A stretch of DNA of 64,000 bases from Balneola sp. EhC07 (lineage in GTDB: Bacteria; Bacteroidota; Rhodothermia; Balneolales; Balneolaceae), in NCBI RefSeq assembly GCF_001650905.1, contig NZ_LXYG01000018.1:186001-250000 (forward strand). Direction: 5' to 3'. Within the stretch, counting starts at the first letter, position 1; each line of letters opens with the position of its first letter. Made by a program: the position numbers and the translations under genes. The notes beneath the pieces were generated by a model. It made no database searches and had not been told where the DNA came from. It was given only the letters and a program-made list of their open reading frames with translations. Shown piece after piece: positions 8,095 through 16,498 of this stretch.

Positions 8095-8280
8095 CCTATA
8101 AAAATTCGCCCTTAGTATTTTAGACGGGTTCACTGATCCTGCGCTGAATAATCCTAAAGGTCTTCGTTCGCTTAGATACATTTCTACATTTCTCACCGGA
8201 AAGGATTATTCCTGCTTCGCAGACGCATCCGGATCATGTTCTCTATTCCGTCTAAAATACTAAGGGCGAATTTTTATAGG
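8095..8280. repeat. 186-bp element with perfect 33-bp terminal inverted repeats
   Basis: The 33 bases at 8095-8127 (cctataaaaattcgccctta...) are the exact reverse complement of 8248-8280. The 120-base interior contains nested inverted segments: aataatcct pairs with aggattatt near 8205-8213, and gatcctgcg with the segment ending ccggatc. The whole could fold into a long branched hairpin. It has the size and architecture of a MITE, or of a structured non-coding RNA or DNA. No transposase lies nearby and no target-site duplication is obvious. Confidence 0.75.
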
Positions 8281-8339
8281 CGTAGCACTACTAAATTTTC
8301 AACCAATTATCTAAAACCCACAATGATAGCCCTGCTTTA

Positions 8340-8379
8340 GTGCCTTCGTGCTTCCGTGGCTCAAAATCAACTATCTATA
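8340..8379. repeat. 40-base dispersed 3'-flanking repeat, copy 1
   Basis: gtgccttcgtgcttccgtgg followed by ctatctata is nearly identical to the sequence at 10296-10336. Both copies lie immediately after the stop codon of a minus-strand gene. Read on the minus strand it is the GCCACGGAAGCACGAAGGCAC type of sequence often found downstream of genes. Confidence 0.65.
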
Positions 8380-8381
8380 AT

Positions 8382-10142
8382 CTAAACAGGAAGTCCTTCT
8401 TCGATCAATTCTAAACCATCTTCAATAAGTGATTTCAGCTTGGGAGAATCTACCGCTAGCTTATTCAAATGATCTCTTAAAAGTTGGTTAAGGGCTTCAT
8501 CTTTCGAAATTTCCAGAATCTCAAACATTAGCAGCCATTCTTCAGGATGTTCTGATTTCAATTCCTGAAATAGATTTTTAAGAAAAGCAGCGTCGTCTGA
8601 ATTCTTTTCTCTGTACTCTCTTATAGATTGATAGTGCTTTTCTAATTCGCTCAAAGAACCCGGCCGTTCTTTTTTTACAGTCAAAGTAGATGACTTGCTG
8701 TATAAGTTCGGAAATGAGCTGCTGTCTGCACTGCCGGCAAAAGCTGAAACAATATCTTTTCCGACTACCATATTATAGACGCCGTCTTCTGGAGTAAACA
8801 ATTCTTCATCATTGTAGGAAACGGTACAATCCTTTAGCTGAATCAACAATAACTTGCCTTGTAAGCTTCTGATACCGGTAACGTTTAATCCTTCGACTTT
8901 TATTCCGCTTTCAAATTCGAATGACAGATGCTTGCCATCGTAAAAATTATATGCTTTCAGATCCACCGGACCCATATCTTCAATGGCGAGATTGATGTTT
9001 TTTAATTTCCCGAGAGGAGAACTGAATCCATTCTTGTGAGTTTCTATTCCGTGCCCGATAAGTTCTTTTTCTCTGTAAGCCAAAGCTGTAGGTCCTTCGG
9101 TTTCAAAGAAAATAACTTCGCTATCTTCATCAAGTATAGTTCTGGAAAAATTTCCGGAAATCTGAAGTCCCGTACTCAACTCGATAGTGCCCACCATCTT
9201 TGAATTAATGAGTTTCTGTAAACCTTTGCTGCCACCTTTTCTCAAACTTAAATTGTTCGCAAACTCCTCCAAAACCTGCATTAAGTACGAAAAGTCAGGC
9301 GTTACAAACAGTTGAGGCTGTGGTTTAGTAACATCAAATTCCTGTGTTGCTGCTTCGATGGAATATGGATTTTTTTTCACGTCATCTTTTAAGCAGGAAA
9401 TACTTTCACCTATAGAAGATAAAAGACCTGCTCCATAGATCTTAGGATCGTCAATAGTACCAACCAGGCCATATTCAACTGTCCACCACTGCAAATTCCT
9501 GATCTTGGCCATTTCGGAAAGCTCGACTTTTTTCTCCTGTAGCGCTTCGATCTCAGATTCAGCGGCATCAATTTCTTCTTGAGGAGTACCTTTAGCTTCT
9601 TTCAAGATCGATAACTTTCTGACAGCTTCATAAACATCCATATCATGCTTCGAGAGAATCGCCTTTGCGCCAATAGCTCCTAATCTTCTCAAATACTCGG
9701 CGTAATCAGGATTTGCAATAATTGGAGCATGTCCCGCGGATTCATGGATAATATCCGGGGCAGGAGTGTACTGTATATTTTCTAATTGTCTGATATCAGA
9801 CGCAATTACTAAGATCTTGTACGCCTGAAATTCCATAAAAGCATTGGGAGGTATAAATCCATCCACAGCAACAGCGGCCCAACCAATTTCTTTTAGAATC
9901 CGATTCATTCCATACATACTTGGAATTTCATCAAGACTAACACCTGTTTTCTTTAATCCTTCCAAATATGAATCATGAGCTACTTTAGACAGATGACTAA
10001 CCAAACGTTTCATCACATAACGCCAAACAGCCTGATCAACCGGAGTGTAATCTTCGTAATTCTGTGGCTTGATGAACTGCTTTAAGTGCTCTGGCAGTCT
10101 GTCAATTAACTCGTTGCTTTCGTATTCAATATGATCAAGCAT
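8382..10142 (-). CDS. phenylalanine 4-monooxygenase-like aromatic amino acid hydroxylase with long C-terminal extension
   Basis: A 586-residue protein. The catalytic domain (about residues 30-290) binds one iron through H133 and H138 (PDIIHESAGHAP) and E223 (WWTVEYGLVGT), the signature of pterin-dependent Phe/Tyr/Trp hydroxylases. The likely reaction is Phe to Tyr. The remaining 290 residues are a beta-rich then helical extension (residues about 320-470 and 490-586) not present in short bacterial PhhA; this long form is known from Bacteroidota-type genomes, but I do not know its role. A TTGACA-like hexamer lies at 10238-10243 on the minus strand. It forms a single-gene unit. Confidence 0.88.
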   Translation of the reverse strand: MLDHIEYESNELIDRLPEHLKQFIKPQNYEDYTPVDQAVWRYVMKRLVSHLSKVAHDSYLEGLKKTGVSLDEIPSMYGMNRILKEIGWAAVAVDGFIPPNAFMEFQAYKILVIASDIRQLENIQYTPAPDIIHESAGHAPIIANPDYAEYLRRLGAIGAKAILSKHDMDVYEAVRKLSILKEAKGTPQEEIDAAESEIEALQEKKVELSEMAKIRNLQWWTVEYGLVGTIDDPKIYGAGLLSSIGESISCLKDDVKKNPYSIEAATQEFDVTKPQPQLFVTPDFSYLMQVLEEFANNLSLRKGGSKGLQKLINSKMVGTIELSTGLQISGNFSRTILDEDSEVIFFETEGPTALAYREKELIGHGIETHKNGFSSPLGKLKNINLAIEDMGPVDLKAYNFYDGKHLSFEFESGIKVEGLNVTGIRSLQGKLLLIQLKDCTVSYNDEELFTPEDGVYNMVVGKDIVSAFAGSADSSSFPNLYSKSSTLTVKKERPGSLSELEKHYQSIREYREKNSDDAAFLKNLFQELKSEHPEEWLLMFEILEISKDEALNQLLRDHLNKLAVDSPKLKSLIEDGLELIEEGLPV

Positions 10143-10295
10143 GTATTCTTTTTACTGAGGAGTTTTAATTCAATTTTAAAGTGTCAATAACAGGATTCAA
10201 ATATCAAAAAATGACGACAAAGAATGGTAATAAATTATGTCAAAATGATAATGAACTTCAGCTATTAAAAAGAGGATCGTAAGTACTTTACTTTT

Positions 10296-10336
10296 GTGCC
10301 TTCGTGTTTCCGTGGCTTTCAAAAAAACTATCTATA
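10296..10336. repeat. 41-base dispersed 3'-flanking repeat, copy 2
   Basis: gtgccttcgtgtttccgtgg followed by ctatctata matches the copy at 8340-8379 except for a substitution and a small indel. Its last bases overlap the TAG stop of the downstream glycosyltransferase gene, so the repeat seems to supply that stop codon. Confidence 0.65.
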
Positions 10337-11026
10337 GTTCAACATATTCGAATAAGCATGACACATCATTTCCTGGGATGCTCCGGCGAAATACATCATA
10401 AAAACGGTAAGGTTTGCGATCTGAACTCTGAAGTAGCCGTTGTCTTTATATTTTCGGGATGAAACGATCGCATCTTTTTGAATGATTCGGAAGCTGGATG
10501 ATTTCCGGATCTTTTCGATCAGATCGTAATCTTCCATAATTCTGTAATCTTCACGGAAGCCTCCAAGTTCATCAAACAAACTTCGGGTGATAAATAAGGT
10601 TTGGTCACCGCCACGAACCATAATTCGATCAAAACGAGTGCAATAGGAGTTTATTCGAAGCAATGGAGTGTAATAGTGATCGAATTTGTAGCGATAACAT
10701 CCTGATTGAAATCCTATTTCCAAAGATTCTGAAATATCATCAGCAAAAGAAGCAGGAGGGATGGAATCCGCATGAACAAAATACAGGATATTATTCTTTG
10801 AATGTTCTGCACCCACATTCATCTGAGCTGCACGTCCTTTTCGTTTGGAACGAATGCATGTGAATCCCAATTCGGAAACAAGTTTAACAGTGTTATCGGT
10901 ACTTCCGCCATCGATCACCAAAATTTCGGCGTCTTTCACGTGGTTAATTCCTGCAGAAAGATGAGCCAATAAATCCGGAACCGTTTTTTCTTCGTTATAT
11001 GTTGGGATAATGATACTTATCGCCAT
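10328..11026 (-). CDS. family 2 glycosyltransferase, TIGR04283 type
   Basis: A 232-residue GT-A enzyme without membrane segments. SIIIPTYNEEKTV opens the fold, VIDGGSTDNT follows, HAD at residues 85-87 stands in the DxD position, and KGRAAQMNVGA is characteristic of the TIGR04283 group. MVRGGDQTLFITRSLFDELGGF and MEDYDL complete the acceptor side. The group is linked in databases to arsenosugar synthesis and selenodomain radical-SAM loci. Neither arsM nor such a radical-SAM gene is in this window, so the substrate remains open. It is divergent from the DUF547 gene. Confidence 0.82.
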   Translation of the reverse strand: MAISIIIPTYNEEKTVPDLLAHLSAGINHVKDAEILVIDGGSTDNTVKLVSELGFTCIRSKRKGRAAQMNVGAEHSKNNILYFVHADSIPPASFADDISESLEIGFQSGCYRYKFDHYYTPLLRINSYCTRFDRIMVRGGDQTLFITRSLFDELGGFREDYRIMEDYDLIEKIRKSSSFRIIQKDAIVSSRKYKDNGYFRVQIANLTVFMMYFAGASQEMMCHAYSNMLNYR

Positions 11027-11112
11027 TAACTTATTTATAATTTTGTGATGATATTAAAAGCACTTTGGATGATATTAAATTACGAAGTTATTAGCGCAAC
11101 AGATTTCAATTA

Positions 11113-11931
11113 ATGAACAACCTAAATATGAAACCAATTTATATTCTGTTTTTAACCATTTTTGTGCTTTTTTCTGGACCAAACCTTCAAGCTCAGGAAA
11201 TGGATAGCCTGAATAAGGACACCTCTTTTGCCGAGCTGTCTATGATCCTGTTGCAAAACGTACGGGACGGCAAACCAACAAAACAGATTGAAAGTAAACT
11301 TGCTGAGGTTTCCCAAGAGGAATTAAATGTTGATCTGGATACAGAATCTGAGAAAAAAGCTTTTTGGTTGAATATCTACAATGCATACGTGCAGATCTTG
11401 TTGCTTGATAAGCCCGAATTGTTTGAAGACAGAAACTCCTGGTTTGGTTACAATTTCTTTTCGTCGCCACAGGTCACCATAGCCGGAAAAGAACTGAGTT
11501 TTGATACCATCGAGCATGGAATCATTCGTCATTCCAAGATCAAACTTTCTATGGGCTATTGGGATAAATGGTTTCCAAGTGATTATGAAGTGATGTTCAG
11601 GTGGGAAGAAGTTGATCCACGGGTTCACTTTGCGTTGAATTGCGGAGCTAAAGCGTGTCCGTTTATTGCTATTTATGATCCTGAAAGGGTAGAGGAGCAA
11701 CTCGATATCTCCTCCAAACAATATCTGGAAAAGACTACAGAATACGATGTGGATAAAGACAAAGTGAAGGTAAATGCACTTATGAGTTGGTTTCGTGCCG
11801 ACTTTGGTGGCAAATCCGGAGCAGTAGAAATGTTAAAGAAGTATGATATCATTCCACAGGATGCCGATCCTTCAGTAAGTTTTCTGGAATACGACTGGAC
11901 TCTGGAATTGGATAATTACAAAGACATCTAA
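11113..11931 (+). CDS. secreted DUF547 domain protein
   Basis: 272 residues with a signal peptide (from Met1 or Met6, the latter at 11128: MKPIYILFLTIFVLFSG, ending near LQAQ). The DUF547 domain shows KKAFWLNIYNAYVQ, the IEHGIIRH helix, and HFALNCGAKACPF with its two cysteines. Biochemical function is unknown; the fold resembles papain-like enzymes in some descriptions, which I cannot confirm here. It is divergent from the TIGR04283 glycosyltransferase, a neighbour seen with DUF547 in other bacteria as I recall it, and its stop overlaps the convergent histidine kinase by 4 bases. Confidence 0.83.
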   Translation: MNNLNMKPIYILFLTIFVLFSGPNLQAQEMDSLNKDTSFAELSMILLQNVRDGKPTKQIESKLAEVSQEELNVDLDTESEKKAFWLNIYNAYVQILLLDKPELFEDRNSWFGYNFFSSPQVTIAGKELSFDTIEHGIIRHSKIKLSMGYWDKWFPSDYEVMFRWEEVDPRVHFALNCGAKACPFIAIYDPERVEEQLDISSKQYLEKTTEYDVDKDKVKVNALMSWFRADFGGKSGAVEMLKKYDIIPQDADPSVSFLEYDWTLELDNYKDI

Positions 11932-13154
11932 TTCTTTTGATCGAAGATCTTTACCGGAAGATGTACCAGAATTTCAGTTCCTTTGTTGAGCTCTGATTTA
12001 ATTTCAATAGTTCCTTTCAATGTATTTACCAGATGCTTTGAAAGTCGAAAACCAAAGCCAAAACCACGCTCATCATTTGTTCCGGGAGTCGATTGTGCCT
12101 GATGGTTGAGCATTTGTTCAATTTGCTTATCAGTCATTCCAACGCCGTCATCTTTAACACTGAAGTTTAATTGTGCTCTGGAATCTTTGATTTCTCCAAA
12201 ACCCAAATTTACAACAACATTTCCACTCGGATTGGTGAACTTTATTGCGTTAGAGATCATATTCCCGAAGATCTGAAGCATTTTGTTTTTGGGGAACAAC
12301 AGCTCTTTGTTTACAATTTCGATCTGAACTCTGAAGTCAATGTCTTTAAGCTGTGCCTGTGGCTTGTACAGATCAATGAGTTTCTCTTTAAGAGTAGAAA
12401 GATCAAATGATTCTCTTTTAAAATCCGGCTTCTCATCACTTTTTCTATGCGTTGAGAGGATTTCATCAGCCAGCTCAAGAACAGTTTTTCCACCTTTGTT
12501 GATCATTTCGATCAATTCAACAATATTGGAAATATCCTGCTCTTCAGCATTATCTCTTATGATCTGAGATAAACCTATAATTCCACCAATAGGTCCGCGA
12601 ATATCATGACTTACTTTACGAGAAACATCGTCTGCTTCTTCCAGCTTTTCTCTTAGATCTTTGACTAATTTATAATGCTCCAGTCGTCTCATAACTTCAT
12701 CAGCTATGATCTTGAACATCTCTATCTTTTCAGGAGGGAAGTAGTGATTAGTTTGATCCATCACACAAATGGCGCCTATGTTAATGCCATCTTTAGTGCG
12801 CAAAGGTATCCCAAAATAATACTTCAAATTAGGCTCACCGGCTATATAAGGCTTATCTTTGAATTCCTCGCTTTTATGCAGATCAGAAAGCTCTAAATAT
12901 TCCTCTTCATAAATGGTATGATCACAAATCGAATCTTTTCGGGGCATCTGATCTTGCTCAATTCCGTAATCTGAAATCGACCACTGAGTGTTGGCTCCGA
13001 TCAGATTGATCAATGAAATTGGTGTTCCCGAAATATGAGCAGCAAGCTTTGACAGGTCATCCAGATCTTCAAAATCTTTGGAATAATCTATGTCGAATTC
13101 AGCTAGTCTGGTAAGGCGATCAAGTTCTTTTTGTTCGTCTTCGATGTGTATCAT
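11928..13154 (-). CDS. soluble GAF-domain sensor histidine kinase
   Basis: 408 residues with no membrane segment. A GAF domain (about 20-155; SLINLIGANTQWSISDYG, FGIPLRTKDGINIGAICVMD) is followed by a coiled segment and the HisKA box with phospho-acceptor H183 in SHDIRGPIGGI. The HATPase domain (280-405) shows MISNAIKF (N box), VKDDGVGMT (G1) and GFGFRLSKHLV (G2). GAF ligand and partner regulator are unknown; no response regulator is adjacent. It probably acts in the cytoplasm with one of the orphan regulators (16581 or 45130). Confidence 0.88.
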   Translation of the reverse strand: MIHIEDEQKELDRLTRLAEFDIDYSKDFEDLDDLSKLAAHISGTPISLINLIGANTQWSISDYGIEQDQMPRKDSICDHTIYEEEYLELSDLHKSEEFKDKPYIAGEPNLKYYFGIPLRTKDGINIGAICVMDQTNHYFPPEKIEMFKIIADEVMRRLEHYKLVKDLREKLEEADDVSRKVSHDIRGPIGGIIGLSQIIRDNAEEQDISNIVELIEMINKGGKTVLELADEILSTHRKSDEKPDFKRESFDLSTLKEKLIDLYKPQAQLKDIDFRVQIEIVNKELLFPKNKMLQIFGNMISNAIKFTNPSGNVVVNLGFGEIKDSRAQLNFSVKDDGVGMTDKQIEQMLNHQAQSTPGTNDERGFGFGFRLSKHLVNTLKGTIEIKSELNKGTEILVHLPVKIFDQKN

Positions 13155-13212
13155 TAATTAGATCAACAGGTTAATTTATCTATTGTTACTATGTTAATTA
13201 CTGTGAACAGAT

Positions 13213-14106
13213 TTAGTTCCGGGAGTATCCCCAGAAATCTACACGATTGAGCGCAATGTAAGGAACAGCAATGATCTTATTGGTTCTGTCGATGCCAATA
13301 TCTGCGGGTCTGCCAATGGTATGGATCAGTATCTTGTTTGAACTACCGTCATGTACACGAATGCTTTGGTCGACCTGACTTGCAACCAATAACATGCCTT
13401 CATCAAATTCTAAGCCATCGAAGTTCCCACCTTGGAAGGTGTAGTGTTCTTCCACTTCTTTAGTTATTCTGAATGAATAAAACGTAGTGTCACCACGCCA
13501 AGGAGCGAGGACAAACTCGTTTTTCAGAAGACTAAATGTAATTCCATTCGGATATACAGGGAGAGAGTCCAAGAATACAGAAGGAGAGTCGTTTTCTATT
13601 TTATAAACGATCGGTTTTCCGGTGTCAGTTACATAAATACTTCCGGAGCCATCTCCTGAAACATCATTAAGGAAACCCGGCTGAAATGATGTGAAATCTA
13701 TGAATTTTTGTTGAGCTCCTGTTTTGGTGTCAAAGACATGAACACCTGTTACATCGGCTACCCAAAGAGATCCTTTTTCGATATACATCCCTCGTGGAGC
13801 ATGAAATGGATATTCATCTGTTCCGGTCATGAATTGCATCTCTATAACATTTCCTTCAGCATCTACTTTGGTAATAAAGCCGTTGCTGTCAAGATCATTT
13901 CCGCCACCATTGAAATTCGAAATGAAATACACATTTTGAGATTCATCGTATCGAACCGCTTCAGGTTGGCTGAGTCCTTCTACAGAAAATAGGATGGAGG
14001 TAGAATCCTGAACGGTTTCAAAATCGGCTGTGATGTGTTGCTTTTTTTGCGTTGTACAGGATACAGCTGTGAAAAGAGCCAGTAGAATTAAAGAAAGTGA
14101 TTTCAT
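13213..14106 (-). CDS. SMP-30/NHL-like beta-propeller lipoprotein
   Basis: 297 residues with a lipoprotein signal ending in the lipobox FTAVSC (Cys17). The mature part has repeated propeller blades such as PEAVRYDESQNVYFISN, PRGMYIEKGSLWVADVTGVHVFD, GSGSIYVTDTGKPIVYKIE and PNGITFSLLKNEFVLAPW, as in SMP-30/gluconolactonase-like domains. The enzymatic metal site is not convincingly conserved, so it may be a binding protein. It is preceded by the repeat-bearing spacer and stands alone. Confidence 0.75.
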   Translation of the reverse strand: MKSLSLILLALFTAVSCTTQKKQHITADFETVQDSTSILFSVEGLSQPEAVRYDESQNVYFISNFNGGGNDLDSNGFITKVDAEGNVIEMQFMTGTDEYPFHAPRGMYIEKGSLWVADVTGVHVFDTKTGAQQKFIDFTSFQPGFLNDVSGDGSGSIYVTDTGKPIVYKIENDSPSVFLDSLPVYPNGITFSLLKNEFVLAPWRGDTTFYSFRITKEVEEHYTFQGGNFDGLEFDEGMLLVASQVDQSIRVHDGSSNKILIHTIGRPADIGIDRTNKIIAVPYIALNRVDFWGYSRN

Positions 14107-14233
14107 CGAGTAATTTTTGAGTTAATTGAAAGTCACCTTCTTATCTAAGATTTACAAGTACTGCTAAGAAAGAGTTTGTAAATGTTTGATGCTGGTTTTT
14201 CCTGAACAGGTGTATGTTTAGGCTATTCCTTGT

Positions 14234-14363
14234 TCCGATGCTCTGCGTCGGAACAAATCGGATAAGCTTTAATCTCTAAATATAGAGACCATATTAAGAA
14301 GATCTATTTGTCTTGATGGTAATTTGAAGGACCACAAAATACGCTCCGACGCAGAGCATCGGA
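14234..14363. repeat. inverted pair of tccgatgctctgcgtcgga
   Basis: 19 bases at 14234-14252 recur as the exact reverse complement at 14345-14363, enclosing 92 bases. Each copy is itself a short hairpin (tccga/tcgga). The pair fills the spacer between the propeller lipoprotein start and the orphan antitoxin stop and resembles a dispersed MITE-like unit. Confidence 0.7.
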
Positions 14364-14383
14364 GCGAGGTAAAAAAAGGCATT

Positions 14384-14617
14384 TTAAGACTGTATTTTCT
14401 TATTCAGCTCTTTTTTTATATCTATCCAAGAAGTTGATGATGATTTCTTAGCTTTATAATTGACTTCTCTTTCTCGAGCGATTTCCAGCCATTCATCTTC
14501 ATATAACAGTGTCTTATTTCTGTCCAAACTCTCTACAAGGGATTGTAAAAGTTCAATTCGGTCTTTTTCATCAAGATTAAGAGCAGACGTTTTAATTTCT
14601 TTAAGTGTACTCTTCAT
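14384..14617 (-). CDS. orphan addiction-module antitoxin (TIGR02574/Unstab_antitox-like)
   Basis: 77 residues. The N-terminal half, KTSALNLDEKDRIELLQSLV, and then YEDEWLEIAREREVNYKA match the small unstable antitoxin family that usually precedes a RelE/ParE-type toxin. No toxin gene follows: downstream is only the inverted-repeat spacer, and upstream is bioB. It is therefore either a solitary antitoxin or the remnant of a lost pair. Confidence 0.72.
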   Translation of the reverse strand: MKSTLKEIKTSALNLDEKDRIELLQSLVESLDRNKTLLYEDEWLEIAREREVNYKAKKSSSTSWIDIKKELNKKIQS

Positions 14618-14671
14618 AGCTTTAGGATTAGTTATCTCAATCTATATAAAATCAAATTTATGATCAACAAA

Positions 14672-15664
14672 TCAAACATTAACCGGCACATGCTCCGGCT
14701 TCGCATTCTTGTAAGAAGGTCGTGGCTTCAAGCCAAATAACTCAAACATATGCATGTCTTCGTCCAGCTCATTGTTGTCCGTAGTTAGAAGTTTCTCTCC
14801 TGTAAAAATCGAGTTAGCTCCCGCCATAAAACATAGCGCCTGTTCTTCGAAGTTCATTCGAACACGTCCTGCAGAAAGACGAACCATAGATTGCGGCATC
14901 AAAATTCTGGCGGTGGCGATCATTCGAGCCATATCCCAACTTGGTACTTTGGGCTGATTTTCCATCGGAGTTCCTTTTACGGCGATCAAAGCATTTACAG
15001 GAACTGATTCCGGATGCTGATCTAAGTTAGACAGTGTATAAAGCAATCCAATTCTGTCTTCATGTGTTTCGCCCATTCCAATAATTCCACCGGAGCAAAC
15101 CGAAATATTGTTGTCCTGAACTTTTTTGATGGTGTCTAAGCGATCGTCATAAGAACGGGTAGTAATGATCTTTTTATAAAAATCTTCGCTGGAATCTAGA
15201 TTGTGATTGTAAGCATATAATCCGGCTTCTTTAAGTTGAGCAGCTTGTTCATCATTCAGCATTCCCAAAGTGGCGCACACTTCAAGTCCCATATCAGCTA
15301 CAGAAGAAACCACATCTAAAACTTCATCAAAATCTTTGTTTCGTCTGGCACTTCTCCAGGCTGCACCCATACAAAAACGAGTACTTCCGGCTTCTTTAGC
15401 TCTCTCAGCTGAAGCAAGGATCATTTCTTTAGGCATCAGTTTCTCAGAGTCAACGCCGGTATCGTAGCGGGCAGATTGAGGGCAATAAGCGCAGTCTTCA
15501 GAACAACCACCTGTTTTAATCGAAAGAAGGGTACAAACCTGAACTTCGCCTGTTTCATGATATTCGCGATGGACTGTAGCAGCTCTGTATATTAACTCCA
15601 TCAGCGGAGTGTTATAAATCTCTGAGATTTCTTCTTCGGTCCAATCGTTGCGAATCACTGACAT
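14672..15664 (-). CDS. bioB: biotin synthase BioB
   Basis: A 330-residue radical-SAM enzyme that inserts sulfur into dethiobiotin. The cluster motif is C54-x3-C58-x2-C61 (GGCSEDCAYCPQS). Also visible are ARYDTGVDSEKLM, AGSTRFCMGAAWR, YNHNLDSS, VCSGGIIGMGE and SAGRVRMNFEEQALCFMAGANSIF, all typical BioB blocks including the second-cluster cysteines and the conserved arginine of SAGRVR. No other bio genes are adjacent. Confidence 0.97.
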   Translation of the reverse strand: MSVIRNDWTEEEISEIYNTPLMELIYRAATVHREYHETGEVQVCTLLSIKTGGCSEDCAYCPQSARYDTGVDSEKLMPKEMILASAERAKEAGSTRFCMGAAWRSARRNKDFDEVLDVVSSVADMGLEVCATLGMLNDEQAAQLKEAGLYAYNHNLDSSEDFYKKIITTRSYDDRLDTIKKVQDNNISVCSGGIIGMGETHEDRIGLLYTLSNLDQHPESVPVNALIAVKGTPMENQPKVPSWDMARMIATARILMPQSMVRLSAGRVRMNFEEQALCFMAGANSIFTGEKLLTTDNNELDEDMHMFELFGLKPRPSYKNAKPEHVPVNV

Positions 15665-15784
15665 AAGTTTATTTTTTCTGATGATGATTTACTCATCCAA
15701 AAGTAAGAGGTATCGCCTCAAATGCCAATCCATAATTACATTTATTAAAAGGAATAAAAGTGCTATCGTAAGACTAAAAATTAT

Positions 15785-16474
15785 ATGAAAGAAGTTTTGA
15801 TTTCCGGTAAGGCGTCCTTCAAAATAGAAGTGCCGTATAAATTGTATGAGACAGGGGAAAAAGGAAAAAAGCCTTTAATTGTCTATTTACACGGATTTAA
15901 TCAAAATATTGATCGCTTTGAGAAAATAGTGAACCCATTAACTGAGTTGAAAGCTTATCATTTATTTATTCAGGCACCTTATCCCTTATATGACCAGACA
16001 CGCACTAAAAAAGTAGAAGATTGGGGCAGGAGCTGGTATTTGTATGATGGAGAGCAGCAACAGTTTGTTAGATCTATGGAGCTGTCATCCGAATTCATTC
16101 AGGAGATCATCGATAATTTATTACCAAACATAGAAGTAAGCAGATTATGTTTATTTGGGTATTCTATGGGTGGATATCTGGCCGGCTATTTTATGCTTTC
16201 AAGGTGGAAGCATGTGAATGAGGCAATTATAATTGGAGCCAGAATAAAAACGGAAGTTTTCACTGATAGACTACAAGAAGCTAAACATATTAATGTTTTG
16301 GCTCTCCATGGATCCGGAGATACGAGTGTTTTTCCAGAACCACAACAGAAAGAAATCGAAAAGCTAAAAGAGGAAGGATTTAACGCACGTTTTAAATCAA
16401 TAGAAGCGCAACATAAGCTCTCGCAACCGTTTATAGCAGAAAGTGAGCTCTGGCTTAAGGAAAACGGGTACTAA
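15785..16474 (+). CDS. alpha/beta hydrolase, phospholipase/carboxylesterase type
   Basis: 229 residues, cytoplasmic, no signal peptide. The triad is visible: S127 in GYSMGG, D179 in HGSGDTSV and H210 in EAQHKLS. The oxyanion-hole HGFNQN is at 36-41. Size and motif spacing fit the small esterase/predicted esterase family (PF02230-like). The natural substrate is unknown. The gene is divergent from bioB with a 120-bp spacer; a BioH-like pimeloyl esterase role is conceivable but not supported by sequence alone. Confidence 0.8.
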   Translation: MKEVLISGKASFKIEVPYKLYETGEKGKKPLIVYLHGFNQNIDRFEKIVNPLTELKAYHLFIQAPYPLYDQTRTKKVEDWGRSWYLYDGEQQQFVRSMELSSEFIQEIIDNLLPNIEVSRLCLFGYSMGGYLAGYFMLSRWKHVNEAIIIGARIKTEVFTDRLQEAKHINVLALHGSGDTSVFPEPQQKEIEKLKEEGFNARFKSIEAQHKLSQPFIAESELWLKENGY

Positions 16475-16498
16475 TTTCTAATAAATATTATGAGTAGT

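Larger units (their letters stand above)
7614..8381. other. gene-free repeat island, about 770 bp
   Basis: No credible gene lies here; the only sizeable frame (7978-8196, minus) falls inside the inverted repeats. From left to right it holds a small hairpin (7683-7706), a REP-like unit (7736-7806), an imperfect long stem (7887-8035), a perfect 10-bp hairpin (8051-8074), a 186-bp element with 33-bp perfect inverted arms (8095-8280) and a 40-base dispersed tail (8340-8379). The density of palindromes suggests accumulated mobile or structural repeats rather than a decayed gene. Confidence 0.7.

Noticed and set aside
7978-8196. 72-residue minus-strand frame in the repeat island
   Set aside because: It runs through one arm of the 33-bp inverted repeat and has no signal, motif or ribosome-binding site; the sequence is explained by palindromes.
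11323-11721. 132-residue frame antisense to the DUF547 gene
   Set aside because: It is fully inside a well-supported gene on the other strand and shows no domain.
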